NCBI GenBank assembly: GCA_023387295.1
Contig: JAEWIG010000192.1
Span: forward strand, 1-23,315
DNA length: 23,315 nucleotides
Source of the DNA: Bacillota bacterium
GTDB taxonomy: Bacteria > Bacillota > Bacilli > Bacillales > Cytobacillaceae
Reading direction: 5' to 3'
Shown here: positions 15,078 to 23,232 of the stretch, one piece after another
Layout: each line of letters begins with the position of its first letter
Position numbering within the stretch: position 1 is the first letter of the stretch
Notes under the pieces: model-generated
What the model was told of the DNA's origin: nothing
The model's database searches: none
Seen by the model: only the letters and a program-made list of their open reading frames with translations
Made by a program: the position numbers and the translations under genes

Positions 15078-15148
15078 GTCGTCGGCTTCATTTCTCTGCG
15101 CTTACGATTACTTCGTTTCATCGAGGCTTGTTCAATGAAACCGACGAC
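15078..15148. repeat. Long imperfect inverted repeat between spo0J and DUF554 gene
   Basis: GTCGTCGGCTTCATT (15078-15092) pairs with AATGAAACCGACGAC (15134-15148) at 14 of 15 positions around a 41-base loop. It is too long-looped and lacks the T-tract of a terminator. It may be a miniature dispersed element or a structured RNA; copies elsewhere cannot be checked here. Confidence 0.55.
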
Positions 15149-15162
15149 GATTTAGTTATATG

Positions 15163-15195
15163 CAAAAAAATAAACCATCACATTCATGATGGCTT
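15163..15195 (-). terminator. Intrinsic terminator of soj-spo0J
   Basis: GCCATCA and TGATGGT form a short stem immediately after the spo0J stop codon, followed on the minus strand by a tract rich in T. Confidence 0.7.
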
Positions 15196-16045
15196 AAGAG
15201 TCTTTTGACATTTCTAATAGCTCGAGGATACGGTCTAAATCATCCTTCGTGAAAAATTCAATTTCGATTTTCCCTTTATTCTTTGATTGTTTTATGTTTA
15301 CGGGTGTACCGAATTTCTCACGTAAAAAAGATTCCTGTTCCTTAATAAATACATCCTTTTTCTTTTCAGGCTTTTTTGTTTCACGTGGAACATCATTGAG
15401 CTGTTGAATAAGTTTTTCTAGCTGGCGAACATTTAATGACTCTTTTATTATTTTTTCTACGACTGCCGTTAGCCTGTCTTTTTTTCTTAAGCCAAGTAAA
15501 GCTCGACCATGTCCCATTGAGATTTTCCCTTCGGAAATAAGTGCCTGAATTTTCGGAGGTAGTGAAAGGAGTCGAATATGATTTGCAATATGAGGACGGC
15601 TTTTCCCTAAACGTTTAGCTAATTCTTCCTGTGTTAAATTCAGCTTTTCCATTAATAATTGATAAGCAGACCCTTCTTCAATTGGCGTTAAATCCTCACG
15701 CTGAAGGTTCTCTAACACAGCTAACTCCATCATTTGCTGTTCAGTAAGTTCCTTTACAACTACAGGGACAGTCTCTAGCTTTGCAGCCTTTGCTGCACGA
15801 TATCTTCTCTCCCCAGCAACAATTTCATAGCCTTTAATACTTTTTCTAGCAATGATTGGCTGCAAGATTCCATGTTCCACAATCGATTGCGCTAATTCTT
15901 CAATTGCTTCTTTCTCAAATACTTTCCTCGGCTGATATGGATTTGGCCTTAGCTCTTTAATTTTGATTTCCCTAACAGATTCTTCTTTTGTTGCTTCCAT
16001 GTTTGAGAAAAAAGCGTTAAGTCCTTTTCCTAAACCCTTAGCCAT
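15194..16045 (-). CDS. spo0J: Chromosome-partitioning protein Spo0J (ParB)
   Basis: A 283-residue ParB protein close to B. subtilis Spo0J. The N-terminal CTP-binding domain has NPYQPRK, HGILQPIIAR and GERRYRAAK (the GERRxRA motif). The helix-turn-helix LTQEELAKRLGKSRPHIANH reads parS, and the C-terminal dimerisation domain ends near LDRILELLEM. It loads at parS, spreads as a CTP clamp and recruits SMC to organise the origin; with Soj it also influences initiation and sporulation. I start it at ATG 16045, as MAKGLGKG matches known Spo0J N-termini; TTG 16051 is less likely. It overlaps the soj 3' end by 8 bases and contains a parS site inside its own coding sequence. Confidence 0.98.
   Translation of the reverse strand: MAKGLGKGLNAFFSNMEATKEESVREIKIKELRPNPYQPRKVFEKEAIEELAQSIVEHGILQPIIARKSIKGYEIVAGERRYRAAKAAKLETVPVVVKELTEQQMMELAVLENLQREDLTPIEEGSAYQLLMEKLNLTQEELAKRLGKSRPHIANHIRLLSLPPKIQALISEGKISMGHGRALLGLRKKDRLTAVVEKIIKESLNVRQLEKLIQQLNDVPRETKKPEKKKDVFIKEQESFLREKFGTPVNIKQSKNKGKIEIEFFTKDDLDRILELLEMSKDS
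15377..15392. promoter_or_regulatory. parS centromere site inside spo0J
   Basis: TGTTTCACGTGGAACA, identical to the site at 11416-11431. It encodes the VPRETKK part of Spo0J, the same in-gene location as a parS site of B. subtilis. Confidence 0.95.
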
Positions 16046-16799
16046 TCTCAACCACTTCCTTTGCCAATTCTAAATACACTTCTGCTCCACGGGACTTAGG
16101 ATCATAAGTAATAATTGGTTCTCCATGGCTTGGTGCTTCGCTTAGTCGAATATTTCTAGGTATAATCGTGCGATACACCTTTTCTTTAAAATACTTTTTC
16201 ACTTCTTCAATAACCTGCAAGCCCAAATTTGTTCTTGCATCAAGCATAGTTAATAAAACACCCTCAATTTTCAAGTCGTGATTTAGGTGTTTCTGAACGA
16301 GTCGGACCGTATTAAGGAGCTGACTCAAGCCTTCAAGTGCGTAATATTCACATTGGACAGGAATAATTACAGAATCTGATGCAGTTAATGAATTAAGTGT
16401 AAGTAAACCTAAAGAAGGTGGACAATCAATGATTATATAATCAAATTCATCCTTTACTTCCTCTAATGCTCGCTTTAATCGAACCTCTCTTGAGATCGTT
16501 GGTACTAATTCAATTTCTGCACCAGCTAGCTGGATCGTTGCGGGAATCGCATATAAATTTTCTACAGATGTAGGTCTAATAACTTTTTTGGCTTCAACGT
16601 CATCGACTAATACATCATAAATACATTGGTCCACATCTGCTTTCTCTATTCCAATACCACTTGTTGCATTTCCTTGAGGATCAATATCAACGAGCAATAC
16701 TTTTTTTCCTATGTAAGCTAAGCATGAACCGAGATTAACAGAAGTAGTCGTTTTTCCTACTCCGCCCTTTTGGTTTGCAATTGAAATGATTTTACCCAC
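16038..16799 (-). CDS. soj: Chromosome-partitioning ATPase Soj (ParA)
   Basis: A 253-residue ParA ATPase with a deviant Walker A motif (KGGVGKTTT, about residues 11-19), switch regions around DIDPQGNATSG and a Walker B-like IIIDCPPSLG. It binds DNA as an ATP dimer and is regulated by Spo0J, controlling origin segregation and DnaA activity. The start is GTG 16799, 7 bases after AAGGTG. It forms one operon with spo0J. There is a 260-base spacer to noc, with the noc terminator in its first half and no confidently assigned soj promoter. Confidence 0.98.
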   Translation of the reverse strand: MGKIISIANQKGGVGKTTTSVNLGSCLAYIGKKVLLVDIDPQGNATSGIGIEKADVDQCIYDVLVDDVEAKKVIRPTSVENLYAIPATIQLAGAEIELVPTISREVRLKRALEEVKDEFDYIIIDCPPSLGLLTLNSLTASDSVIIPVQCEYYALEGLSQLLNTVRLVQKHLNHDLKIEGVLLTMLDARTNLGLQVIEEVKKYFKEKVYRTIIPRNIRLSEAPSHGEPIITYDPKSRGAEVYLELAKEVVENG

Positions 16800-16985
16800 G
16801 AATTCACCTTCTTTCGTCCATCAAACGATAAGTCTATTATTAAGTTTATCGATATTATTAAAGAAACTGACAATCATGTAGTCTATTTTATCATGAAAAG
16901 CACATAAGAATAATTTTTTTATAGAAAATAAAAGGAATTATACATACAAAACTATTATAAGCATCTCTTCCTCACAAAAGTAGAT

Positions 16986-17021
16986 AAAAAAAAAGAAATT
17001 AAACAAGATGCTGTTTAATTC
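16986..17021 (-). terminator. Intrinsic terminator of noc
   Basis: AATTAAACA and TGTTTAATT form a 9-base stem, followed on the minus strand by nine T residues, about 40 bases after the noc stop. Confidence 0.75.
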
Positions 17022-17060
17022 CTTACTTTCTCATCTATAGGATAAATGCGATGTATTGCG

Positions 17061-17945
17061 TTATTTATTTTTCGGAATTTTAATTGTAATTTGGTAAAAC
17101 TCATCAAATTCTTCTTCTTGAGAATCTAGATTAATTCCACTATCAGAAACCATTGATAAGGATTGGCGAATGGTATTAACAGCAATTCGAACATCTTTGC
17201 TAATGGCTTTTCTTTTTGCTTTCGGCTTTTCATTACCTTGTTCAAGAATTTTAACGACACGGTCTTCTGTTTGCTTAACATTGAGGTTTTTCTCAATGAT
17301 TTCATTCAAAAGCTTTAATTGTTTCTCTGTGCTTTTCAATGGAATAAGCGCACGAGCATGACGCTCCGTTATCGCTTTACATAATAATGCATCTTGAACC
17401 TCTTGAGGTAGCTTTAATAGCCGAAGCTTGTTAGCGACGGTTGACTGCCCTTTCCCGAGCCTCTGTGCCAATGCTTCTTGTGTTAAATTATGTAGTTCGA
17501 GCAATCTACCGTAAGCAATTGCTTCTTCTATTGGCGACAATTCTTCCCTTTGCAGATTCTCAATTAAGGCAACTGAGGCTGTTTCTGTATCACTTAAATT
17601 TTTGACAATGGCTGGAGCCTCTGTCCAGTTGAGCTTTTTCATCGCTCTCCATCTACGTTCCCCAGCAATAATTTCAAACTGCCCATTTTCAAGCTCTCTT
17701 ACAACAATTGGTTGAATAATCCCATGCGTATGAATAGTCCTTGAAAGCTCTTCAATTTTTTCATCGTCAAATACCGTTCTTGGCTGAAAACGGTTGGGAA
17801 TAATTTTGTCAATTGGGATTTTCTTTATCTCTTCATATTCCCCAATTTTTTCGATGTCCATTTTTTCATCGGTTTTTTCAATTGCTTCTTGTTCTCCTTT
17901 TTCGCCTACACCTAGACCAAAAAAGCGTGAGAAAGAATTCTTCAT
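17061..17945 (-). CDS. noc: Nucleoid occlusion protein Noc
   Basis: A 294-residue ParB-family protein of the Noc branch. The N-terminus MKNSFSRFFGLG is an amphipathic helix of the type that tethers Noc to the membrane. It is followed by the CTPase domain (NRFQPRTVF, HGIIQPIVVRE, GERRWRAMK) and a helix-turn-helix LTQEALAQRLGKGQSTVANK that reads Noc-binding sites rather than parS. Noc blocks septum formation over the chromosome. Position between rsmG and soj matches B. subtilis, and the different recognition helix and N-terminal helix separate it from Spo0J. No palindromic Noc-binding site was recognised in the window. ATG 17945 is used. Confidence 0.96.
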   Translation of the reverse strand: MKNSFSRFFGLGVGEKGEQEAIEKTDEKMDIEKIGEYEEIKKIPIDKIIPNRFQPRTVFDDEKIEELSRTIHTHGIIQPIVVRELENGQFEIIAGERRWRAMKKLNWTEAPAIVKNLSDTETASVALIENLQREELSPIEEAIAYGRLLELHNLTQEALAQRLGKGQSTVANKLRLLKLPQEVQDALLCKAITERHARALIPLKSTEKQLKLLNEIIEKNLNVKQTEDRVVKILEQGNEKPKAKRKAISKDVRIAVNTIRQSLSMVSDSGINLDSQEEEFDEFYQITIKIPKNK

Positions 17946-17974
17946 CCCCCTGCACCACCTTTACAAAACTCCCT

Positions 17975-18003
17975 ATTACATATTTCTCTATAATAAACGA
18001 CAA
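17975..18003 (-). promoter_or_regulatory. Candidate sigma-A promoter of noc
   Basis: TTGTCG (18003-17998), a 17-base spacer and TGTAAT (17980-17975) on the minus strand, some 30 bases before the noc start codon. Confidence 0.5.
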
Positions 18004-18069
18004 GTCCTGCTGTTTATATTAATATTCTAACTAATTAATTATGCCATATTTCGATAAAAAACGTAACAT

Positions 18070-18786
18070 CTATTCAATCGGCGTTTTGTTAGGGGTGCCC
18101 GGTTTTCTTGGATATTTCTTTGGTGTAGATTTTTCTTTGCTAATAATCATTATATTTCTTTCACTTTCCTCTATCGGAAGAAGAAAAGCATGCACTTTTT
18201 CTAACTTTCCACCTAAAATAGTGATTGCTTTTTTTCCAGCTGTTAATTCTTCTTCTGCACTAGCACCCTTTAGCGCTACGAAAGTTCCACCGACTTTTAC
18301 AAGAGGTAAACATAACTCACTTAAAACAGAGAGCCTAGCAACTGCACGAGCAGTGACGACATCATATGCTTCACGGTGCTCTTTCTTCTGTCCAAATGTT
18401 TCTGCTCGATCATGAATAAACGTAACATTTTTTAGCCCAAGTTCTTGTGATAAATGCTCTAGAAAACCAATTCTCTTATTTAAAGAGTCTACAATCGTTA
18501 CATGTAGCTGTGGAAACGCAATTTTGATTGGCAGGCTTGGGAACCCTGCTCCCGCTCCCACATCACAAATATTTAATGGCTTGTTAAAATCATAATACAT
18601 CGCAGCTGTAATAGAATCATAAAAATGCTTTAAATAAACGTCAGATTTCTCTGTTATCGCCGTTAAGTTCATTTTTTCGTTCCATTCTACTAGCGTCGTA
18701 TAATACGTTTCATATTGCTTTAATTGCTCCGGCGAAAGGATAATCCCTTTCGCCGCAAGCATTTCCGTAAATTGTTCTGTATTCAT
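18070..18786 (-). CDS. rsmG: 16S rRNA (guanine-527 N7)-methyltransferase RsmG
   Basis: A 238-residue SAM-dependent methyltransferase. The SAM-binding motif is ICDVGAGAGFPSLPIKIAFP, and HFYDSI, DSLNKRIGFLEHL, ARAVARLSVLSELCLPLV and the tail KYPRKPGTPNKTPI are family hallmarks. It methylates N7 of G527 in the decoding region of 16S rRNA; loss of the enzyme gives low-level streptomycin resistance in other bacteria. I choose ATG 18786, 7 bases after AAGGA, over TTG 18792. It starts 27 bases after mnmG ends and is presumably co-transcribed with it. Confidence 0.97.
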   Translation of the reverse strand: MNTEQFTEMLAAKGIILSPEQLKQYETYYTTLVEWNEKMNLTAITEKSDVYLKHFYDSITAAMYYDFNKPLNICDVGAGAGFPSLPIKIAFPQLHVTIVDSLNKRIGFLEHLSQELGLKNVTFIHDRAETFGQKKEHREAYDVVTARAVARLSVLSELCLPLVKVGGTFVALKGASAEEELTAGKKAITILGGKLEKVHAFLLPIEESERNIMIISKEKSTPKKYPRKPGTPNKTPIE

Positions 18787-18813
18787 CGCCAATTCCTTTC
18801 AGCTGAATTTAGA

Positions 18814-20700
18814 TCAAATTTTTGCGATTCGACCTTGTTCTAAATAGACAAGCAATATAGAAATATCAGCAGGATTTACACCCGAAATTCTTGAAGCTTG
18901 TGCAATTGATAGTGGCTGTACTTCTTTTAAATTATGTCTTGCTTCTGATGCAAGGCCAGTTATCGCATCATAATCAATATTTTCCGGGATTTTTTTGTCT
19001 TCCATTTTCTTTAAGCGCTCTACTTGCTGCAGAGATTTTTCAATATAGCCTTCATATTTAATTTGAATTTCTATTTGTTCCTCTACTTCATGGTCAAGAA
19101 CGTCTTCACTCGGAGTAAGTTCTTTTATATGTTCATATGTCATTTCAGGGCGCTTTAAAAGATCGGCTGCACGAATGCCATCCTTTAATTCGCTTCCACC
19201 TAGACTCTTAATTAGCTCTTGTACATTGCTTGATGGTTTAAGAATAATGCTTTTTAAACGATTAATTTCCGCTTCAATGGCTTGTTTTTTGAGTAAAAAC
19301 TTCTGATATCGTTCTTCTTTTATTAAACCAATAGAATGCCCTAGCTCAGTTAATCGCAAATCGGCATTATCATGGCGCAGCAATAATCGATATTCAGCAC
19401 GAGAAGTGAGCAAACGATAGGGTTCCGCTGTTCCTTTCGTGATTAAATCATCAATCATAACACCTATATAAGCATCGGAACGACCGAGAATAACTTCTTC
19501 TTTCCCTTGAATTCTTAAAGCTGCATTAATTCCTGCCATTAATCCTTGGCCTGCTGCTTCCTCATATCCAGATGTTCCATTGATTTGGCCTGCAGTATAA
19601 AGGTTTTTAACTTTTTTTGTTTCTAAAGTTGGCCATAATTGAGTAGGAACGATTGCATCATACTCAATGGCATAGCCTGGACGCATCATTTGCGCATTTT
19701 CTAGCCCTGGAACACTTCTTATAAGTTCATGCTGTACTTCTTCTGGCAAGCTAGTTGATAAACCTTGTATATAAACCTCTTCTGTATTTCTTCCCTCTGG
19801 CTCAAGAAAAACCTGATGGCGAGGCTTGTCGTTAAAGCGAACGACCTTATCTTCAATGGATGGACAGTATCGTGGACCTCTTCCTTTTATCATTCCTGAA
19901 TACATAGGAGAACGGTGTAAATTATCATCGATTAATTGATGTGTTTTCTCTGTTGTATAGGTTAGCCAGCACGGAAGCTGATCGGTAATAAATTTTGTTG
20001 TTTCATAGGAAAACGCTCTTGGTACATCATCACCTGGTTGAATTTCCGTTTTACTGTAATCAATCGTTTTTCCATTGATGCGAGGAGGTGTCCCTGTTTT
20101 AAATCTATCTAGTGCAAAGCCTAGCTCCTCTAAATTCTCTGAAAGCTTAATGGATGGCTGCTGATTATTTGGACCGCTTGAATATTTAAGCTCGCCTAAA
20201 ATAATTTCGCCTCGTAAAAAAGTACCTGTCGTAATGATAACGGCTTTAGAATGATAAGTTGCTCCAGTATTCGTTATAACCCCTTTACAAATACCATCCT
20301 CAATAATTAAACGTTCAACCATACCTTGGATAAGGGTTAAATTGGGCTCATTTTCTAAAACCTTTTTCATTTCATGCTGATATAAAAATTTATCCGCTTG
20401 AGCACGTAACGCACGAACAGCAGGTCCTTTACCTGTATTCAGCATCCGCATTTGGATATGGGTTCTATCAAGAACCTTTGCCATTTCACCGCCCAAGGCA
20501 TCAATTTCCCTTACGACCGTTCCTTTTGCAGGACCTCCGACGGATGGATTACATGGCATAAAGGCAACCATATCTAAATTTATCGTTACTACTAATGTTT
20601 TTGCTCCAATACGGGCAGAAGCAAGGCCAGCCTCACAGCCCGCATGACCAGCGCCGACTACAATGACATCATACGTTCCAGCTTCATATTCATATGGCAT
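18814..20700 (-). CDS. mnmG: tRNA uridine-5-carboxymethylaminomethyl modification enzyme MnmG (GidA)
   Basis: A 628-residue FAD enzyme. The dinucleotide-binding motif VVGAGHAGCEA is at about residues 14-24. MPCNPSVGGPAKG and YCPSIEDKVVRF are the two conserved cysteine-containing segments, and the C-terminal helical domain (ASRISGVNPADISILLVYLE) binds MnmE and tRNA. With MnmE it installs the cmnm5 group on wobble U34 of several tRNAs. ATG 20700 has AAAGGAGG about 8 bases upstream. It normally follows mnmE closely; here a roughly 200-base spacer filled by palindromic repeat DNA separates them. Confidence 0.98.
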   Translation of the reverse strand: MPYEYEAGTYDVIVVGAGHAGCEAGLASARIGAKTLVVTINLDMVAFMPCNPSVGGPAKGTVVREIDALGGEMAKVLDRTHIQMRMLNTGKGPAVRALRAQADKFLYQHEMKKVLENEPNLTLIQGMVERLIIEDGICKGVITNTGATYHSKAVIITTGTFLRGEIILGELKYSSGPNNQQPSIKLSENLEELGFALDRFKTGTPPRINGKTIDYSKTEIQPGDDVPRAFSYETTKFITDQLPCWLTYTTEKTHQLIDDNLHRSPMYSGMIKGRGPRYCPSIEDKVVRFNDKPRHQVFLEPEGRNTEEVYIQGLSTSLPEEVQHELIRSVPGLENAQMMRPGYAIEYDAIVPTQLWPTLETKKVKNLYTAGQINGTSGYEEAAGQGLMAGINAALRIQGKEEVILGRSDAYIGVMIDDLITKGTAEPYRLLTSRAEYRLLLRHDNADLRLTELGHSIGLIKEERYQKFLLKKQAIEAEINRLKSIILKPSSNVQELIKSLGGSELKDGIRAADLLKRPEMTYEHIKELTPSEDVLDHEVEEQIEIQIKYEGYIEKSLQQVERLKKMEDKKIPENIDYDAITGLASEARHNLKEVQPLSIAQASRISGVNPADISILLVYLEQGRIAKI

Positions 20701-20721
20701 GTTGCTGCCTCCTTTTTCTTT

Positions 20722-20898
20722 GTCTAGCTACAGCGGCTAGGGGCTCGAGGTCATAAGTCAATCTGTCCTGAAGGTAAAGTACAACCTTCAAGCCAGCTCG
20801 TCTTATGCTTGTCGCCCCTGAGCATAAAGGAAAGCTCCCTTAAGTTAACATCGCAGGAACAATTCGTACTTTAATTGTTCCGAAGCCGCTTTCGCTTT
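20722..20898. repeat. Nested inverted-repeat element between mnmE and mnmG (probably a dispersed intergenic repeat)
   Basis: The spacer is built of palindromes. The outer stem pairs GCTAGGGGC (20736-20744) with GCCCCTGAGC (20814-20823, one bulge). Inside it CATAAG (20752-20757) pairs with CTTATG (20802-20807), and TGAAGGT (20769-20775) pairs with ACCTTCA (20784-20790). Next to it GGAACAATT (20856-20864) pairs with AATTGTTCC (20873-20881). It is more GC-rich than its surroundings and resembles intergenic repeats I have seen in Bacillaceae genomes. It is not a standard terminator, since no T-tract follows the stems. Confidence 0.7.
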
Positions 20899-20899
20899 T

Positions 20900-22285
20900 C
20901 TATTTCCCTAAACAAAACTGGGAGAATAACTGATCGATTAAACTGTCGTGTACGGTGTCACCCGTAATTTCACCGAGCAGCTCCCAAGTTCTAGTTAAAT
21001 CAATTTGAACAATATCAATTGGTGTTCCCATTTCTACTTCTTGTATCGCACTTTCAATTGACTGAAGCGCTTGATTTAGTAACGCAATATGGCGAGTGTT
21101 TGAAACATAAGTCATGTCTCCCGCTTCAATATTCCCCTCGAAGAACAAGGAGGCTATGGCTTCTTCTAGCTCGTCAACGCCCTTATCCTCTAGAAGAGAA
21201 GTGGTTACTAATTTATGATTGTGCGAAAGCTCCTGCACTCGTTTCATATTAATTTTTTCTGGTAAGTCCATTTTATTAACGATGACGATAACATCCATTC
21301 CTTCTACTGCCTGAAAAAGCTGTTCATCCTCTATCGTTAATTCGTCAGAATAATTAAGAACAAGCAAAATAAGGTCCGCTTCTTTTAAAACTTGCCGGGA
21401 CCTTTCAACACCAATCCGTTCCACTATATCTTCCGTTTCTCTAATTCCAGCTGTATCTAAAAGACGTAATGGTACTCCACGTACATTCACATACTCTTCT
21501 ATTACATCGCGGGTAGTACCTGGTATATCCGTAACAATTGCTTTATTCTCTTGAACTAGACTATTTAATAATGATGATTTTCCGACGTTTGGACGCCCTA
21601 CAATAACTGTTGATAAGCCTTCCCGCAAGATTTTTCCTTGCCCAGCAGTTCGAAGAAGCTTCTCTATTTCTTTTTTCACAGAGGTACTTTTCTCAATGAG
21701 AAGACTATGTGTAACCTCTTCTACATCATCATATTCTGGATAATCAATATTAACCTCAACCTGTGCTAACGTCTCGATTATTTCCTGACGCAGCTTGGCT
21801 ATCATTTTCGATAGTCGCCCTTCCATTTGACCGAGGGCCATATTCATCGCTCGATCCGTTTTTGCACGGATTAAATCCATGACTGCTTCTGCCTGCGATA
21901 AATCAATTCGACCATTTAAAAAGGCTCGTTTTGTAAACTCTCCTGGTTCTGCAAGCCGTGCACCATTATTTAGTGCTAATTGAAGAACACGGTTAACCGA
22001 AACTAAGCCACCGTGACAATTAATTTCGACAACATCTTCTTTTGTAAATGTTTTTGGGCCTTTCATAACCGCTACCATGACTTCTTCAGCTACTTCATTC
22101 GTCTTCGGATCAATAATATGGCCATAATGAATCGTATGTGTTGCTACTTCTCTAATCCTCTTTCCGCCAACACCTTTAAACAATTTGTCCGCAATGTCAA
22201 TCGCCTGATCACCACTTAATCGAACAATCGCAATGGCTCCCTCTCCCATCGGCGTTGATATCGCAGCAATTGTATCAAGTTCCAA
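20900..22285 (-). CDS. mnmE: tRNA modification GTPase MnmE (TrmE)
   Basis: A 461-residue GTPase. The N-terminal folate-binding domain begins MELDTIAAISTPMGEGAIAI, a helical domain follows, and the inserted Ras-like G domain has GRPNVGKSS (P-loop), TTRD (switch), DTAGIRETED (G3) and NKMDL (G4). The C-terminus is FCLGK with the catalytic cysteine. MnmE works with MnmG to modify wobble uridine 34. I start it at TTG 22285, because GAGGTGG is 5 bases upstream and related Bacillus proteins begin with DTIAAIST close to the N-terminus; GTG 22294 lies inside that ribosome site. Confidence 0.98.
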   Translation of the reverse strand: MELDTIAAISTPMGEGAIAIVRLSGDQAIDIADKLFKGVGGKRIREVATHTIHYGHIIDPKTNEVAEEVMVAVMKGPKTFTKEDVVEINCHGGLVSVNRVLQLALNNGARLAEPGEFTKRAFLNGRIDLSQAEAVMDLIRAKTDRAMNMALGQMEGRLSKMIAKLRQEIIETLAQVEVNIDYPEYDDVEEVTHSLLIEKSTSVKKEIEKLLRTAGQGKILREGLSTVIVGRPNVGKSSLLNSLVQENKAIVTDIPGTTRDVIEEYVNVRGVPLRLLDTAGIRETEDIVERIGVERSRQVLKEADLILLVLNYSDELTIEDEQLFQAVEGMDVIVIVNKMDLPEKINMKRVQELSHNHKLVTTSLLEDKGVDELEEAIASLFFEGNIEAGDMTYVSNTRHIALLNQALQSIESAIQEVEMGTPIDIVQIDLTRTWELLGEITGDTVHDSLIDQLFSQFCLGK

Positions 22286-22542
22286 TTTTTCCACCTCAAC
22301 TTTTTCACTATGAAAAATCTATTTATAAACCTAATTTAATGACAATTCCCCAGTTTATTAGCTTATCATATACCTATTTATTAAAAAAGAAATTTTCTCT
22401 TCTCTACACTTTTCCACATTGTGAAAAACGCTTTTAATATTTGTTTATCCACATCCAAAAATAATAATCACGCTTTATTTTAACTTATCCACATGTGAAT
22501 AACAATAATCGTGGTTTATTGTTCATTTTCATCCAAAATAGA
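22286..22542. promoter_or_regulatory. mnmE upstream region with a cluster of DnaA-box-like sites
   Basis: This AT-rich spacer holds two perfect TTATCCACA DnaA boxes on the plus strand (22445-22453 and 22485-22493). A third, TTATTCACA, lies on the minus strand (22494-22502), so the last two face each other. A weaker converging pair (TTTTCCACA at 22410-22418, then TGTGAAAAA) lies 27 bases away. The region may bind DnaA and influence mnmE transcription or initiator titration. I could not assign a convincing mnmE promoter; TTGTCA near 22345 is a possible -35 without a good partner. Confidence 0.6.
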
Positions 22543-22590
22543 AATAAAAAAACTGGCCCTATAGGTCGATAAAAACGACTATAGAGCCAG
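22543..22590 (-). terminator. Intrinsic terminator of spoIIIJ-jag
   Basis: CTGGCTCTATAGTCG pairs with CGACCTATAGGGCCAG on the minus strand (allowing G-T pairs and a bulge), followed by seven T residues. It lies about 20 bases after the jag stop. Confidence 0.8.
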
Positions 22591-22611
22591 CTTAAATGAA
22601 TTAGAATGACA

Positions 22612-23232
22612 TTATTTATTCGGCGTGATAACAAGATGACGATGCGGGTCATTTCCAACAGAATACGTTTTTATGCGTTTATTTTCTGCTAGTGCCGTAT
22701 GAATGACCTTGCGTTCGTATGACGGCATCGGTTCTAAAGCAACATTCTTTCCTGTCTTAACAGCCTTTTGTGCTAAACGATCAGCTAATTGAATGAGTGT
22801 TTCATTACGTCTCTTTCGATAATCCTCAGCATCTAGCAACACATTTAAATATTGATCAGAATAACGATTGATAACAAGCTGTGTTAAATATTGTAATGAA
22901 TTTAACGTTTGTCCTCTTTTTCCAATCAATAGAGCAATTTTTTCACCTGTTAAAATAAATTGAATGTTCCTTCCATCTTCTATCACTTCGACTTCAATTG
23001 GAGCACCCATTCTCATTCCAACATCTAATAGAAATTTCTTCCCTTCCCCAATCGGGTCCATTTTTACAACGGCTTTAACGATTGCTGGACGGGAACCAAA
23101 AATGCCAAAAATACCTTTTTTACCTTCATCAACGATTGTAATCTCAGTGCGATCTTCTGTTGTTTGCAACTGAGCTAGAGCGGATTTTACTGCTTCTTCG
23201 ACGGTAATCCCCGTAGCAGTTACTTGTTTCAC
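22612..23232 (-). CDS. jag: RNA-binding protein Jag (KhpB/EloR, SpoIIIJ-associated)
   Basis: A 206-residue RNA-binding protein. An N-terminal Jag_N domain (KQVTATGITVEEAVKSALAQ, with EGKKGIFGIFG) is followed by a KH domain with the GKRG loop (about residues 103-106) and a C-terminal R3H domain (YERKVIHTAL, HRHLVI). In related Firmicutes it pairs with KhpA and affects cell elongation and division by binding RNA. It was named for its position after spoIIIJ. The start is GTG 23232 with AGGAGG about 8 bases upstream, and it overlaps the spoIIIJ stop codon in the string GTGA, indicating translational coupling. Confidence 0.97.
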   Translation of the reverse strand: MKQVTATGITVEEAVKSALAQLQTTEDRTEITIVDEGKKGIFGIFGSRPAIVKAVVKMDPIGEGKKFLLDVGMRMGAPIEVEVIEDGRNIQFILTGEKIALLIGKRGQTLNSLQYLTQLVINRYSDQYLNVLLDAEDYRKRRNETLIQLADRLAQKAVKTGKNVALEPMPSYERKVIHTALAENKRIKTYSVGNDPHRHLVITPNK

